Positions 1 through 5,803 of a DNA stretch of 7,010 nucleotides are shown in pieces. A program made the position numbers and the translations under genes. This DNA comes from CAZYWA01 sp964650975 [NCBI: uncultured bacterium]. Lineage in GTDB: Bacteria; JADJOY01. The stretch covers positions 1 through 7,010 of the forward strand of contig CAZYWA010000433.1 of NCBI GenBank assembly GCA_964650975.1, given 5' to 3'. Below the pieces are notes generated by a model. The model saw nothing but the letters and a program-made list of their open reading frames with translations. It was not told the DNA's origin and made no database searches. Numbering within the stretch: position 1 is the stretch's first letter; every line of letters starts with the position of its first letter.

Positions 1-1
1 G

Positions 2-982
2 CCGGCGAACGGCGCGCAACTTGGCGCTCCTGGAACGCGGATTGCGTCGCATTTCGGCGTCGCCGGGGCGGATCGCGCGACGGGTCACGAGCCGCGCGCG
101 CGGCGATCGCCCGCAGGCGCAGACCGGAAGGTCCGGAGGGCACACGCAGCCACGCGCCAGCTCCGCGAACGCGCGCTTCACCGCGCGATCCTCGAGCGAA
201 TGGAAGCTCACCACGCACGCGACACCGTCCGGCGCCAGCAGCTCCTCGGTGCTCGCGAGCAGCCGGTCGAGCGAGTCGAACTCGCCGTTCACCGCGATGC
301 GCAACGCCTGGAAAGTGCGCGTCGCCGGATCGAGATCGACCCGTGAGCCGGCGCGCCGGTAGGCCGCGCGCGCGATCTCGGCCAGATCGCTCGTGGTGAC
401 GAGCGGCTCCTCGGCGCGCCGATCCACGATCCGCCGCGCGATCGGACCCGCCAGACGCTCCTCTCCGAAGCCGCGCAAAATCGCGGCGAGCTCTCGGGCC
501 TCGAGCCGGTTCAGAAGCGAACCGGCCGTTTCGGTGAGCGCGGGGTCCATCCGCATGTCGAGGGGTCCTTCTCGTGTGAACGAAAATCCGCGTGCCGCGT
601 CGTCGAGCTGCAGGCTCGAGACGCCGAGGTCGGCGACCAGCCCGTCGAACGGGCCGAGACCGGCGCGACGCGCCACCGCCAGCGCGTCGCCGAAATCGCC
701 GTGGGCCAGCACCACCCGATCTCCGAACGGTGCCAACCGCTCGCGCGCCAGCTCGAGCGCCCGTGGATCGCGATCGATGCCGAGCAAGCGCCCGCCGGGC
801 GCCGAGGCCTCGAGCACCCGGAACGCGTGGCCACCGAGGCCGAGCGTCGCGTCGAGGTAGAGCCCGTCCGCGCGCGGTGCCAAGAGCTCCACGATCTCGT
901 CCGCGAGCACCGGCTCGTGGCGCGGCACGAAGCTCGGCAGCACTGCGTCCGGCGATGGGTCGCCCGTCGATCGATCGGCCAC
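2..982 (-). CDS. rsmH: RsmH (MraW), 16S rRNA m4C1402 N4-methyltransferase, stop codon beyond window edge
   Basis: The product uses SAM to methylate N4 of C1402 in the 16S rRNA of the 30S subunit. The frame is open for 327 codons from a GTG at 980-982 to the left edge, so only the last residues and stop are missing; members are usually about 310 aa. Visible family motifs: the SAM-binding glycine loop DATLGLGGH (residues 44-52), GIDRD (68-72), DLGVSSLQLDD (118-128), GPLDMRMD (139-146), DPATRTFQALRIAVN (218-232), SFHSLEDR (259-266), a CVC...CAC cysteine pair (279-290), and a C-terminal RNPRSRSAKLR typical of RsmH ends. The GTG start is inferred: no ATG lies in frame upstream, and it falls 22 nt after the mraZ stop with only a weak GAGG some 13 nt ahead. 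About 20 residues precede the conserved RHEPVL. Co-transcription with mraZ follows from spacing and the conserved gene order. Confidence 0.96.
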   Translation of the reverse strand, partial: MADRSTGDPSPDAVLPSFVPRHEPVLADEIVELLAPRADGLYLDATLGLGGHAFRVLEASAPGGRLLGIDRDPRALELARERLAPFGDRVVLAHGDFGDALAVARRAGLGPFDGLVADLGVSSLQLDDAARGFSFTREGPLDMRMDPALTETAGSLLNRLEARELAAILRGFGEERLAGPIARRIVDRRAEEPLVTTSDLAEIARAAYRRAGSRVDLDPATRTFQALRIAVNGEFDSLDRLLASTEELLAPDGVACVVSFHSLEDRAVKRAFAELARGCVCPPDLPVCACGRSPRARLVTRRAIRPGDAEMRRNPRSRSAKLRAVRR

Positions 983-1004
983 GTGTCGTCCACCGCCTCG
1001 GCGC

Positions 1005-1484
1005 TCACAGCGCGAGCTCCATCAGGCGTCGTCCAATGCCGGCGAACGCGGCGTCCTCGTGCTGCTCTTGCCAGCGGTCGAAGGTCTGCAGGTCCCAGAT
1101 CTCGATGAACGGCACGCCGGCTCCCACGAACATCACTTCGCTCTCGATCCCCGCGTGCCCGCGCTGTTGCGGCGTGAGCGCGATGCGTCCCTGCTTGTCG
1201 GGAACGCACTGGGTCGCGGCCGACAGGAACTGCCGCTTGAACTCGAGCAGCGCCGGGTCGTAGCTCGACGCGGCCGCGAGCTTGGCTGTGATCTCGTCCC
1301 AGCGAGAGCGCGGGTAGGCGTGCAGGATCCGCGCGGTCTGGTGGGTCGTCTCGTTGATTTCCTTCCACGGAGCGATCCACACTTCCTCGGTGCCGAACTG
1401 CTGCGCGAGCACGGCACGAAACTCGGCGGGGATGCTGAGCCGCCCTTTCGCGTCGACCGAGTAGGAGAGCCGCCCGATAAACAT
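1005..1484 (-). CDS. mraZ: MraZ, transcriptional regulator of the division/cell-wall (dcw) cluster
   Basis: MraZ is a DNA-binding protein of the SpoVT/AbrB swapped-hairpin type that, where studied, represses or modulates its own dcw operon. This 159-aa product has the expected two copies of the fold: the first around residues 5-47 with DAKGRLSIP (11-19), the second around 88-131 with DKQGRIALT (96-104). The paired D-x-x-G-R signatures are diagnostic. Length is close to the usual 140-155 aa, slightly extended at the C terminus. The ATG start is supported by GAGG 7 nt upstream (plus-strand 1492-1495) and by the MFIGRLSYSVD N terminus typical of the family. rsmH follows after 22 nt on the same strand. 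A pentamer array and a promoter-like sequence lie just upstream, so autoregulation is likely. Confidence 0.97.
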   Translation of the reverse strand: MFIGRLSYSVDAKGRLSIPAEFRAVLAQQFGTEEVWIAPWKEINETTHQTARILHAYPRSRWDEITAKLAAASSYDPALLEFKRQFLSAATQCVPDKQGRIALTPQQRGHAGIESEVMFVGAGVPFIEIWDLQTFDRWQEQHEDAAFAGIGRRLMELAL

Positions 1485-1491
1485 CGTTCAG

Positions 1492-1495
1492 CCTC
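1492..1495 (-). promoter_or_regulatory. Ribosome binding site of mraZ
   Basis: GAGG on the minus strand, 7 nt before the ATG at 1482-1484, fixes the mraZ start. Confidence 0.6.
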
Positions 1496-1499
1496 GATT

Positions 1500-1545
1500 T
1501 GGGATCCTTTGGGACGTGCTGGACAGCGTGTGGTTGACTTTGGGA
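1500..1545. promoter_or_regulatory. Putative MraZ operator: array of TGGGA-like pentamers
   Basis: On the plus strand TGGGA occurs at 1500-1504 and 1510-1514, a degenerate TGGAC at 1520-1524, TGGTT at 1531-1535, and TGGGA again at 1541-1545. The pitch is 10, 10, 11 and 10 bp, one DNA turn per unit. MraZ of E. coli is known to bind TGGGN direct repeats separated by 5-nt spacers in front of its own gene, and the first three units here have exactly that spacing. The array begins 15 bp upstream of the mraZ ATG and lies between it and the putative -10 element, so bound MraZ would block early transcription. The TGGGA words read on the strand opposite to the gene. The assignment is inference from motif plus position. 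Confidence 0.6.
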
Positions 1546-1569
1546 CGAATCCCCACCAATACCCGCGTT

Positions 1570-1599
1570 GTGATAGCACCGCGCGAGCCGGCAAGTCAA
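1570..1599 (-). promoter_or_regulatory. Putative sigma70-type promoter for mraZ-rsmH
   Basis: Minus strand: TTGACT (plus positions 1594-1599, 5 of 6 matches to the -35 consensus), an 18-nt spacer, then TATCAC (1570-1575, 4 of 6 matches to the -10 consensus). Transcription would start near 1563, giving a leader of about 80 nt that carries the MraZ pentamer array. It is the best promoter-like match seen by eye in this intergenic region; the weak -10 keeps confidence moderate. Confidence 0.42.
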
Positions 1600-1662
1600 T
1601 CCGAAACTAGCGTCGGGCTTAGACTTTTTGGCGATCGTCCGGCGGCTCGCCCGACCACGACC

Positions 1663-1691
1663 GGTGGGGGGGACGAAGGCGTTTCCCCACC
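1663..1691. repeat. Inverted repeat in the mraZ / oxidoreductase spacer
   Basis: GGTGGGG (1663-1669) and CCCCACC (1685-1691) are perfect 7-bp arms around a 15-nt loop. It lies about 80 nt beyond the oxidoreductase stop codon and upstream of the mraZ promoter. No T-tract follows on either strand, so its role is unclear; a Rho-assisted end or chance in G-rich DNA are both possible. Confidence 0.3.
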
Positions 1692-1733
1692 ACATCCGGG
1701 GCAGCTGAACAGCCTTTCACGGGTTGCGAGGGC

Positions 1734-1748
1734 GCCCCAGGTTGGGGC
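1734..1748 (-). terminator. Possible weak stem-loop terminator after the molybdopterin oxidoreductase gene
   Basis: GCCCCA (1734-1739) pairs with TGGGGC (1743-1748) across a 3-nt loop, 24 nt past the oxidoreductase stop codon on the minus strand. The stem is short and no T-run follows, so this is at best a weak intrinsic terminator. Confidence 0.28.
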
Positions 1749-1772
1749 AGCGCGCCACGGCTCGGAACGCCG

Positions 1773-3698
1773 TCAGACCGGGACGAGGCGGGCGCGCTCG
1801 TCGTAGAGCGCGCCGCCCTCGCCGAGATCGGTGGTGCGCGCGCGGATCAGCGCATTGGCGCAGCGTCCCGCGTCGTAATGGCCGCCCTTGGGCACGATCA
1901 CCACGTCGGGACGCTGGTCGACGTCGTGCTCGACCTGCACCTGGATCGAGCCGAGCTCGGTCTCGAGCCGCGCCACGGCGCCGCGCGCAATGCCCGGGGC
2001 CGCGTCCGGATGCACCACCGCGACCGCCAGACCGCGTTGTGGCTTCGCCCACTGCGACGACTGCGAGCGCTCGCTCGAGAGCGACAGGAGCCATAGGTGA
2101 AAACCCGATCCATTGGCCTCCAGCAACGGCGCCGTGGTCACGAGATTGACCTTGCCGCTGGGCGTGGCGAAATGGCGATCCTCGAATAACACCTTGGAAA
2201 CCAGTGGATTTTTCTGCTGGCGCTCCTCGAGCGACTCGAGGGTCACGCCGCGCTCCGCGACCTCCGGCCGGAGCAGCCGGCGCTTCCAGGCGCGGGCGTC
2301 GCCGTCGAGCACGCCGTCGAGACCCACGCGTGGGGCCAGCGCCTGCAGGATCTCGAGGTCGCTCTTGGCGTCGCCGGGAGGCGGCACGACCGGCTGCGCC
2401 ACGCCGAGCCAGTGGTGACCGTAGGCGCCGACCATGTCGTCGGCCTCGAGGAGAGAAGTGGTGGGCAGCACCACGTGCGCGCGGCGCGCCGTGTCGGTGA
2501 GGAACATGTCCGCCACCACCACCAGCTCGCGGGTCTCGAGCGCGCGCGCCACCGTCTGGCTCTCGGGAAGCATCGCGACCGGATTGCCGGCGGTGATCCA
2601 CACGGCACGGATCGGCGGATCGCTCGCCGCGAGCACCTCCGGCCCGAAGAGCGGCTCGCAGATGGTGCGCGGAGCCGCGTCCTTTCCCTTCACGAACGAC
2701 AGGTCGAACGCACCGCGGCGGAAGTAGTAGTAGGAGACACCGCCGCCGGGGATGCCGAGGTTGCCGCTCACGGCGGCGAGGGCGTCGATCGCGCGCACGA
2801 TGGCCGCGCCGTTCGAGCGGCGCGCCATTCCCCAGCCGACGAGGATGGCGGTGGGCTTTCCGGGACCGAGCCGGTTGGCGAGATTTTCCGCCGCCGACGG
2901 CTCGACGCACGCGTCCGCGCACCAGTCCTCGACGGTGCGCGACCGCGCGAGCCGCGAGAAGTCCTCCCAGTGATCGCAATAGGACGGCGCCTTCGGGTCG
3001 GTCCAGCCGCGATCCAGCAGCACCCGCGCCACCGCCATCGCCAGCGAGAAATCGCCCGCCGGCCGCGGCTGGATGAACCGTTCGCAGAGGTCCGCGGTGC
3101 GGGTCCGCACCGGGTCGACGTACACCAGCTTGGCGCCGCGCGCCTGCGCTTCCTTGAGCACCGGGATGGTGTGCGGGCTCGACACCACCACGTTCTTGCC
3201 CCACAGGATGATGTTGCGCGCATTGGCGAGATCGAAGAGGTCGTGGCTCTCCTCGCGGCCGAAATCGAGCAGCTGCGCGGCGTCGCCGCCGCCCGAGCAG
3301 ATGTCGCCGCGCTTCACCGTGACCGGACCGAAACGCTCGAAGAAGTAATCGCAGAGCGACTTCACGATGCCGAGGGTTCCGCCGCTGCGATAGTGGAAGA
3401 TCGCGGCAGGTCCGGACTCGGCGCGGATCGCCACCAGCCGCGCGGCCACGAAGTCGAGCGCCTCGTCCCAGCTCACCGGCTCGAGCACACCGTCCTTGCG
3501 CAAGAGCGGCGTGGTCAGACGATCGGGCGAATACTGGGTTTCCAGGTACTGGTTGGTGCGCCAGCACAGAAAACCGCGCGTGACCGGATGATCCGCGTCA
3601 CCGCGAATCCGCGTGACGCGGCCATCCTCGACGGTCGCGACGATCCCGCACGCATCCGGGCAATCGCGATTGCAGGTGGTCCGCCGTGTCTCGATCAT
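1773..3698 (-). CDS. Molybdopterin (bis-MGD)-dependent oxidoreductase, DMSO reductase / formate dehydrogenase superfamily
   Basis: A 641-aa catalytic subunit-type molybdoenzyme. The N terminus carries a 4Fe-4S motif, C9-x3-C13-x3-C17-x27-C45, in CNRDCPDACG...GFLCWR. A molybdopterin oxidoreductase domain follows (about 50-480), with ILWGKNVVVSSPH (164-176), WITAGNPVAMLP (367-378) and VVLPTTSLLEADD (409-421). The C-terminal molydop-binding domain begins near HFATPSGKVNL (509-519) and ends around HPDAAPGIARGAVARL and PKGGHYDAG. GDICSGGG (131-138) sits where the Mo ligand is expected, so C134 or S135 is the candidate; I cannot align it decisively. No signal peptide or Tat RR motif is seen, which suggests a cytoplasmic enzyme. 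No partner Fe-S or membrane subunit is adjacent. Substrate is unknown. The start is reasonable (residue 9 is the first Fe-S Cys), though no good Shine-Dalgarno precedes it. It is transcribed divergently from the PLP enzyme gene. Confidence 0.93.
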   Translation of the reverse strand: MIETRRTTCNRDCPDACGIVATVEDGRVTRIRGDADHPVTRGFLCWRTNQYLETQYSPDRLTTPLLRKDGVLEPVSWDEALDFVAARLVAIRAESGPAAIFHYRSGGTLGIVKSLCDYFFERFGPVTVKRGDICSGGGDAAQLLDFGREESHDLFDLANARNIILWGKNVVVSSPHTIPVLKEAQARGAKLVYVDPVRTRTADLCERFIQPRPAGDFSLAMAVARVLLDRGWTDPKAPSYCDHWEDFSRLARSRTVEDWCADACVEPSAAENLANRLGPGKPTAILVGWGMARRSNGAAIVRAIDALAAVSGNLGIPGGGVSYYYFRRGAFDLSFVKGKDAAPRTICEPLFGPEVLAASDPPIRAVWITAGNPVAMLPESQTVARALETRELVVVADMFLTDTARRAHVVLPTTSLLEADDMVGAYGHHWLGVAQPVVPPPGDAKSDLEILQALAPRVGLDGVLDGDARAWKRRLLRPEVAERGVTLESLEERQQKNPLVSKVLFEDRHFATPSGKVNLVTTAPLLEANGSGFHLWLLSLSSERSQSSQWAKPQRGLAVAVVHPDAAPGIARGAVARLETELGSIQVQVEHDVDQRPDVVIVPKGGHYDAGRCANALIRARTTDLGEGGALYDERARLVPV

Positions 3699-3758
3699 GC
3701 GCGGAAAGCGTACCCAGGCGAGCGACGCGCCAGCAATCGGCGCGGACCAGAATCTTCC

Positions 3759-3874
3759 GGTCGATAGATGCGATCGGCCGCTTCGGCTGCGAGGGACCGC
3801 AGCCCTCCGACGAGTGTCGCTGTGACTCGGAGGGACGCGGTCCCTCGCGTCCGAAACGATCCAATGGGGTCGAT
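3759..3874. repeat. Nested long palindrome (REP- or MITE-like, or structured leader) between divergent genes
   Basis: The core is a multi-segment inverted repeat: TTCGG (3782-3786) with CCGAA (3851-3855), GCGAGGGACCGC (3789-3800) with GCGGTCCCTCGC (3837-3848), a 2x2 internal mismatch, then CCCTCCGA (3803-3810) with TCGGAGGG (3827-3834), closing on a 16-nt loop. The right arm also contains its own palindromes: GAGGGAC (3830-3836) with GTCCCTC (3840-3846), and GGACGCG (3833-3839) with CGCGTCC (3846-3852), so alternative folds are possible. The core is bracketed by a 7-bp direct repeat GGTCGAT (3759-3765 and 3868-3874), which could be a target-site duplication or chance. No open frame of its own is convincing. 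Because both flanking genes point away, it is not a terminator for either. Confidence 0.7.
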
Positions 3875-3941
3875 CATTCGTGTACGAGCTGTATCTTGAG
3901 CGGGCGACGGCCTGGGGCTAATCGAGAGGCTTCCTCGCAGC

Positions 3942-3945
3942 GGAG
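3942..3945 (+). promoter_or_regulatory. Ribosome binding site of the PLP enzyme gene
   Basis: GGAG, 8 nt before the ATG at 3954, selects this start over the out-of-frame ATG at 3958. Confidence 0.6.
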
Positions 3946-3953
3946 AAGAACCG

Positions 3954-5327
3954 ATGGATGCTTACCGAGACTCCCGTGATGCCGAGCTCTTGCGCGACGG
4001 CGCCGAGCGCTCGATCCGTTACCTGAAGGCGCTCGACTCGCGCGGCGTGGCACCGAGCGCGGCGGCGGTCGCGGAGCTCGATCGCTGGAACGAGCCGCTG
4101 CCGGCCGCGCCGAGCGAGCCCAGCCAGACGCTGCGGCTGCTCGACGAGATCGGCTCGCCGGCGACCATGGGAATGGCCGGCGGCCGGTTCTTCGGCTTCG
4201 TGATCGGCGGCAGCCACCCGGTCTCGGTCGCGGCGAGCTGGCTCGCGACGGCCTGGGACCAGAACACCGGCCTCTGGGAGTCGACCCCCGCGGTCGCGCG
4301 GCTCGAGGAAGTGGCGCTCGGCTGGCTGGTCGAGCTGTTCGGACTTCCCGCGGGCACCGGCGGCGGGTTCGTGACCGGCGCCACGCTCGCGAACCTGAGC
4401 GCGCTCGCCGGAGCGCGGCACGCGGTGCTGGCTCGCGCTGGCTGGGACGTCGAGGCGCGCGGTCTCTTCGGCGCGCCGGAGATCACGGTGATCGTCGGCG
4501 ACGAGGTTCATCCGTCGGTGGTCAAAGGGCTCGGGCTGCTCGGGCTCGGCCGCAGCCGCGTGGTGCGCGTGCCGGCCGACGGCCAGGGCCGACTGCGCGC
4601 CGACGCCCTCCCAGCGATCCACGGTCCCACGATCGTGTGCTTGCAAGCAGGCAACGTGAACACGGGCGCCTGCGATCCGGTCGGCGAGGTGTGCCGGCGG
4701 GTGCGCGGTGACGGTGCGTGGGTGCACGTGGACGGTGCCTTCGGTCTGTGGGCCGCCACCTCGCCGCGGCTCGCGCACCTCGTGGAAGGCATCGCGGAAG
4801 CCGACTCGTGGGCCACCGACGCGCACAAGTGGCTCAACATTCCCTACGACAGCGGCGTGGCACTGGTGCGCGACCCGGCCGCGATGCGCGCAGCGATGGC
4901 GATCTCCGCCGCGTATTTGCCCACCGAGACGCCGCACCGCAACCCATGCGACTTCACGCCGGAGCTCTCGCGGCGTGCACGCGGCGTCGAGGTGTGGGCG
5001 GTGCTGCGCTCCCTCGGGCGCGCGGGCGTGGCCGATCTGATCGAGCGCAACTGCCGCCAGGCGAGGCGCTTCGCCGAGGGGCTGCGCGCGGCGGGCTTCG
5101 AGATCCTGAACGACGTGGTGCTGAATCAGGTGCTGGTCCAGTTCGGCGAGGAGGAGCTCACGCGTCGCACGATCGCGCGAGTCCAGCAGGACGGCACCTG
5201 CTGGGCTGGCGTCACCAGCTGGCACGGACACACGGCGATGCGGATCAGCGTCTCGTCATGGGCGACCACCGACGACGACGTCGAGAAGAGCATCGCCGCG
5301 ATCGTGCGCTGTGCCAGGGCGACATAA
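3954..5327 (+). CDS. PLP-dependent amino acid decarboxylase family protein (group II, fold type I)
   Basis: A 457-aa soluble enzyme of the group II pyridoxal-dependent decarboxylase family (relatives act on aromatic amino acids, glutamate, cysteine-sulfinate or diaminobutyrate). Visible PLP-site elements in family order: the phosphate-binding turn TGATLAN (141-147), H186 in EVHPSV (ring-stacking His), D260 in VHVDGAFG (pairs with the pyridine nitrogen), and the Schiff-base lysine K292 in TDAHKWLNIPYDSG. RARGVEVWAVLRSLG (341-355) and MRISVSSW (429-436) are typical C-terminal family segments. Length is normal for prokaryotic members. No signal or membrane segment is present. GGAG 8 nt upstream supports the start. 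Decarboxylation itself is not proven: some relatives annotated as aminotransferases or aldolase/lyases share this scaffold, and the substrate cannot be read from the sequence. It is transcribed as a single gene, divergent from the molybdoenzyme and followed by terminator-like hairpins. Confidence 0.9.
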   Translation: MDAYRDSRDAELLRDGAERSIRYLKALDSRGVAPSAAAVAELDRWNEPLPAAPSEPSQTLRLLDEIGSPATMGMAGGRFFGFVIGGSHPVSVAASWLATAWDQNTGLWESTPAVARLEEVALGWLVELFGLPAGTGGGFVTGATLANLSALAGARHAVLARAGWDVEARGLFGAPEITVIVGDEVHPSVVKGLGLLGLGRSRVVRVPADGQGRLRADALPAIHGPTIVCLQAGNVNTGACDPVGEVCRRVRGDGAWVHVDGAFGLWAATSPRLAHLVEGIAEADSWATDAHKWLNIPYDSGVALVRDPAAMRAAMAISAAYLPTETPHRNPCDFTPELSRRARGVEVWAVLRSLGRAGVADLIERNCRQARRFAEGLRAAGFEILNDVVLNQVLVQFGEEELTRRTIARVQQDGTCWAGVTSWHGHTAMRISVSSWATTDDDVEKSIAAIVRCARAT

Positions 5328-5335
5328 CCCTGGCA
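5312..5335 (+). repeat. Hairpin whose loop contains the PLP enzyme stop codon
   Basis: TGCCAGGG (5312-5319) and CCCTGGCA (5328-5335) form a perfect 8-bp stem with an 8-nt loop that ends in the TAA stop (5325-5327). It may protect the mRNA 3' end or work with the adjacent hairpin in termination. No T-run follows directly. Confidence 0.5.
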
Positions 5336-5343
5336 GGACACTT

Positions 5344-5368
5344 GCCGGCACATGCCGGCAGCTTTTGT
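5344..5368 (+). terminator. Intrinsic terminator of the PLP enzyme gene
   Basis: GCCGGC (5344-5349), a 4-nt ACAT loop, and GCCGGC (5354-5359) form a 6-bp G+C stem, followed by AGCTTTTG. It begins 16 nt past the stop codon on the plus strand. A short T4 run makes it a credible but not textbook Rho-independent terminator. The arm word TGCCGG recurs at 5376-5381. Confidence 0.58.
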
Positions 5369-5380
5369 CGCAATATGCCG

Positions 5381-5415
5381 GTAAATAATTTTACAATACG
5401 CTGACATAAAACGTC
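5381..5415. promoter_or_regulatory. AT-rich palindromic island in the convergent spacer, function unknown
   Basis: Two small dyads lie side by side in a locally AT-rich patch that contrasts with the rest of the window: GTAAA-TAAT-TTTAC (5381-5394, perfect 5-bp arms) and TGACAT-AAA-ACGTCA (5402-5416, arms with one mismatch). They resemble dimeric regulator operators in form, but both neighbouring genes end here, so a promoter is not expected. They may belong to the 3' end of the small gene's transcript or to an unrecognised short transcript. Confidence 0.3.
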
Positions 5416-5440
5416 ACAAGTAGCTGACTGACGGGCCACC

Positions 5441-5475
5441 GAATCGCCGGTTTTCCCGCAAAAGCGGCTCGATTC
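5441..5475 (-). terminator. Possible stem-loop at the 3' end of the small unknown gene
   Basis: GAATC (5441-5445) pairs with GATTC (5471-5475), and inside it lies the tight hairpin CCGC-AAAA-GCGG (5456-5467). Imperfect pairing of TTTT with AAAA inside the larger fold is also possible. It overlaps the stop codon of the 68-codon gene at 5474-5476. There is no T-tract after the stem on the minus strand, so termination is only inferred from position. Confidence 0.3.
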
Positions 5476-5680
5476 AGCCGAAAGCCGGCGTGCGGCGCAT
5501 GCTCGCGACCACCGCACCCGGCACCGGCACCAGCGAGGCGACGAATAGCTCGGGCAGCGACTTCGCGAGCGGCCCCTGAGCGCGCAGCACCGACATGCTG
5601 CGTCGCACGTGCAGCTTGGCCACGTATCGCTCCCGCTCCGTCTGCTTCCGCTCGCTGCGACCGAACCAACCGAATGCCAT
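5474..5680 (-). CDS. Small hypothetical protein, 68 aa, basic with a C-terminal hydrophobic stretch
   Basis: I do not recognise this protein. It is supported as a real gene by a near-perfect Shine-Dalgarno, AGGAGG (plus-strand 5689-5694), 8 nt before the ATG, and by codon choice: almost every third position is G or C, as in the neighbouring genes, unlike the two competing frames. The N-terminal half is strongly charged (RSERKQTERERYVAKLHVRR, residues 8-27). Residues 44-60 (ELFVASLVPVPGAVVAS region) are hydrophobic but contain two prolines, so a short membrane-contacting segment is possible and a full transmembrane helix less sure. No cysteine or known motif is visible. It sits alone between the methyltransferase (same strand, 189 nt upstream) and the converging PLP enzyme gene. 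Its leader carries hairpins and a second translation start signal. Confidence 0.62.
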   Translation of the reverse strand: MAFGWFGRSERKQTERERYVAKLHVRRSMSVLRAQGPLAKSLPELFVASLVPVPGAVVASMRRTPAFG

Positions 5681-5688
5681 CGTCTATT

Positions 5689-5694
5689 CCTCCT
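5689..5694 (-). promoter_or_regulatory. Strong ribosome binding site of the small hypothetical gene
   Basis: AGGAGG on the minus strand with 8-nt spacing to the ATG at 5678-5680. An in-frame TAG (5684-5686) lies between it and the ATG, so the frame cannot begin further upstream. Confidence 0.7.
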
Positions 5695-5722
5695 CTGGGT
5701 TTGCGCCGCTCGTGAGCGACTC

Positions 5723-5770
5723 CTAGAGGAAGACCCGTGCCAGCCCTGGGGTCGGGCAAGCGCCTGACAT
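5723..5770 (-). other. Possible 15-codon leader ORF upstream of the small hypothetical gene
   Basis: In the same frame as the 68-codon gene, ATG at 5768-5770 opens a 15-residue frame (MSGACPTPGLARVFL) that ends in TAG at 5723-5725. A good Shine-Dalgarno, AGGAG (5783-5787), lies 12 nt before this ATG and 5 nt before another ATG at 5775-5777. The latter opens a different frame of 128 codons down to 5391, overlapping the small gene, with codons such as AGG, CTA, AGA and ATA that are untypical here. Either the initiation site serves a regulatory leader peptide, or one of these frames is a short real gene, or the site is fortuitous. Confidence 0.3.
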
Positions 5771-5803
5771 TGTTCATGGTTTCTCCTGGATCGCGGAGCG
5801 GTT

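Noticed and set aside
279-291. Apparent frameshift in rsmH, because no closed frame covers it
   Set aside because: Codon-by-codon reading shows one uninterrupted frame from 982 to position 2; it only lacks a stop because the window ends.
1630-1651. GGCGA / TCGCC stem next to a TTTTT run as a terminator
   Set aside because: The run is on the wrong side: for leftward transcription it reads AAAAA after the stem, and no rightward gene precedes it.
511-1695. 394-codon minus-strand frame across mraZ and rsmH
   Set aside because: It runs out of frame through both genes; its C-terminal half is rsmH read in the wrong frame.
1717-3567. 616-codon minus-strand frame overlapping the molybdoenzyme
   Set aside because: Same strand, different frame, low-complexity Arg/Gly/Ala composition; the 1773-3698 frame carries all the recognisable motifs.
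2412-3767. 451-codon open frame on the plus strand
   Set aside because: Exactly antisense to the molybdoenzyme gene, Arg/Ala/His-rich with no domain sense. It is a typical G+C-rich shadow frame.
3869-3897. Promoter for the PLP enzyme with TATCTT at 3892-3897
   Set aside because: The -10 matches 4 of 6 positions but the sequence 17 bp upstream (GTCGAT) is a poor -35, so it is not distinguishable from chance.
3918-5231. 437-codon minus-strand frame antisense to the PLP enzyme
   Set aside because: Its translation has no family motifs, while the plus-strand frame has the complete PLP site.
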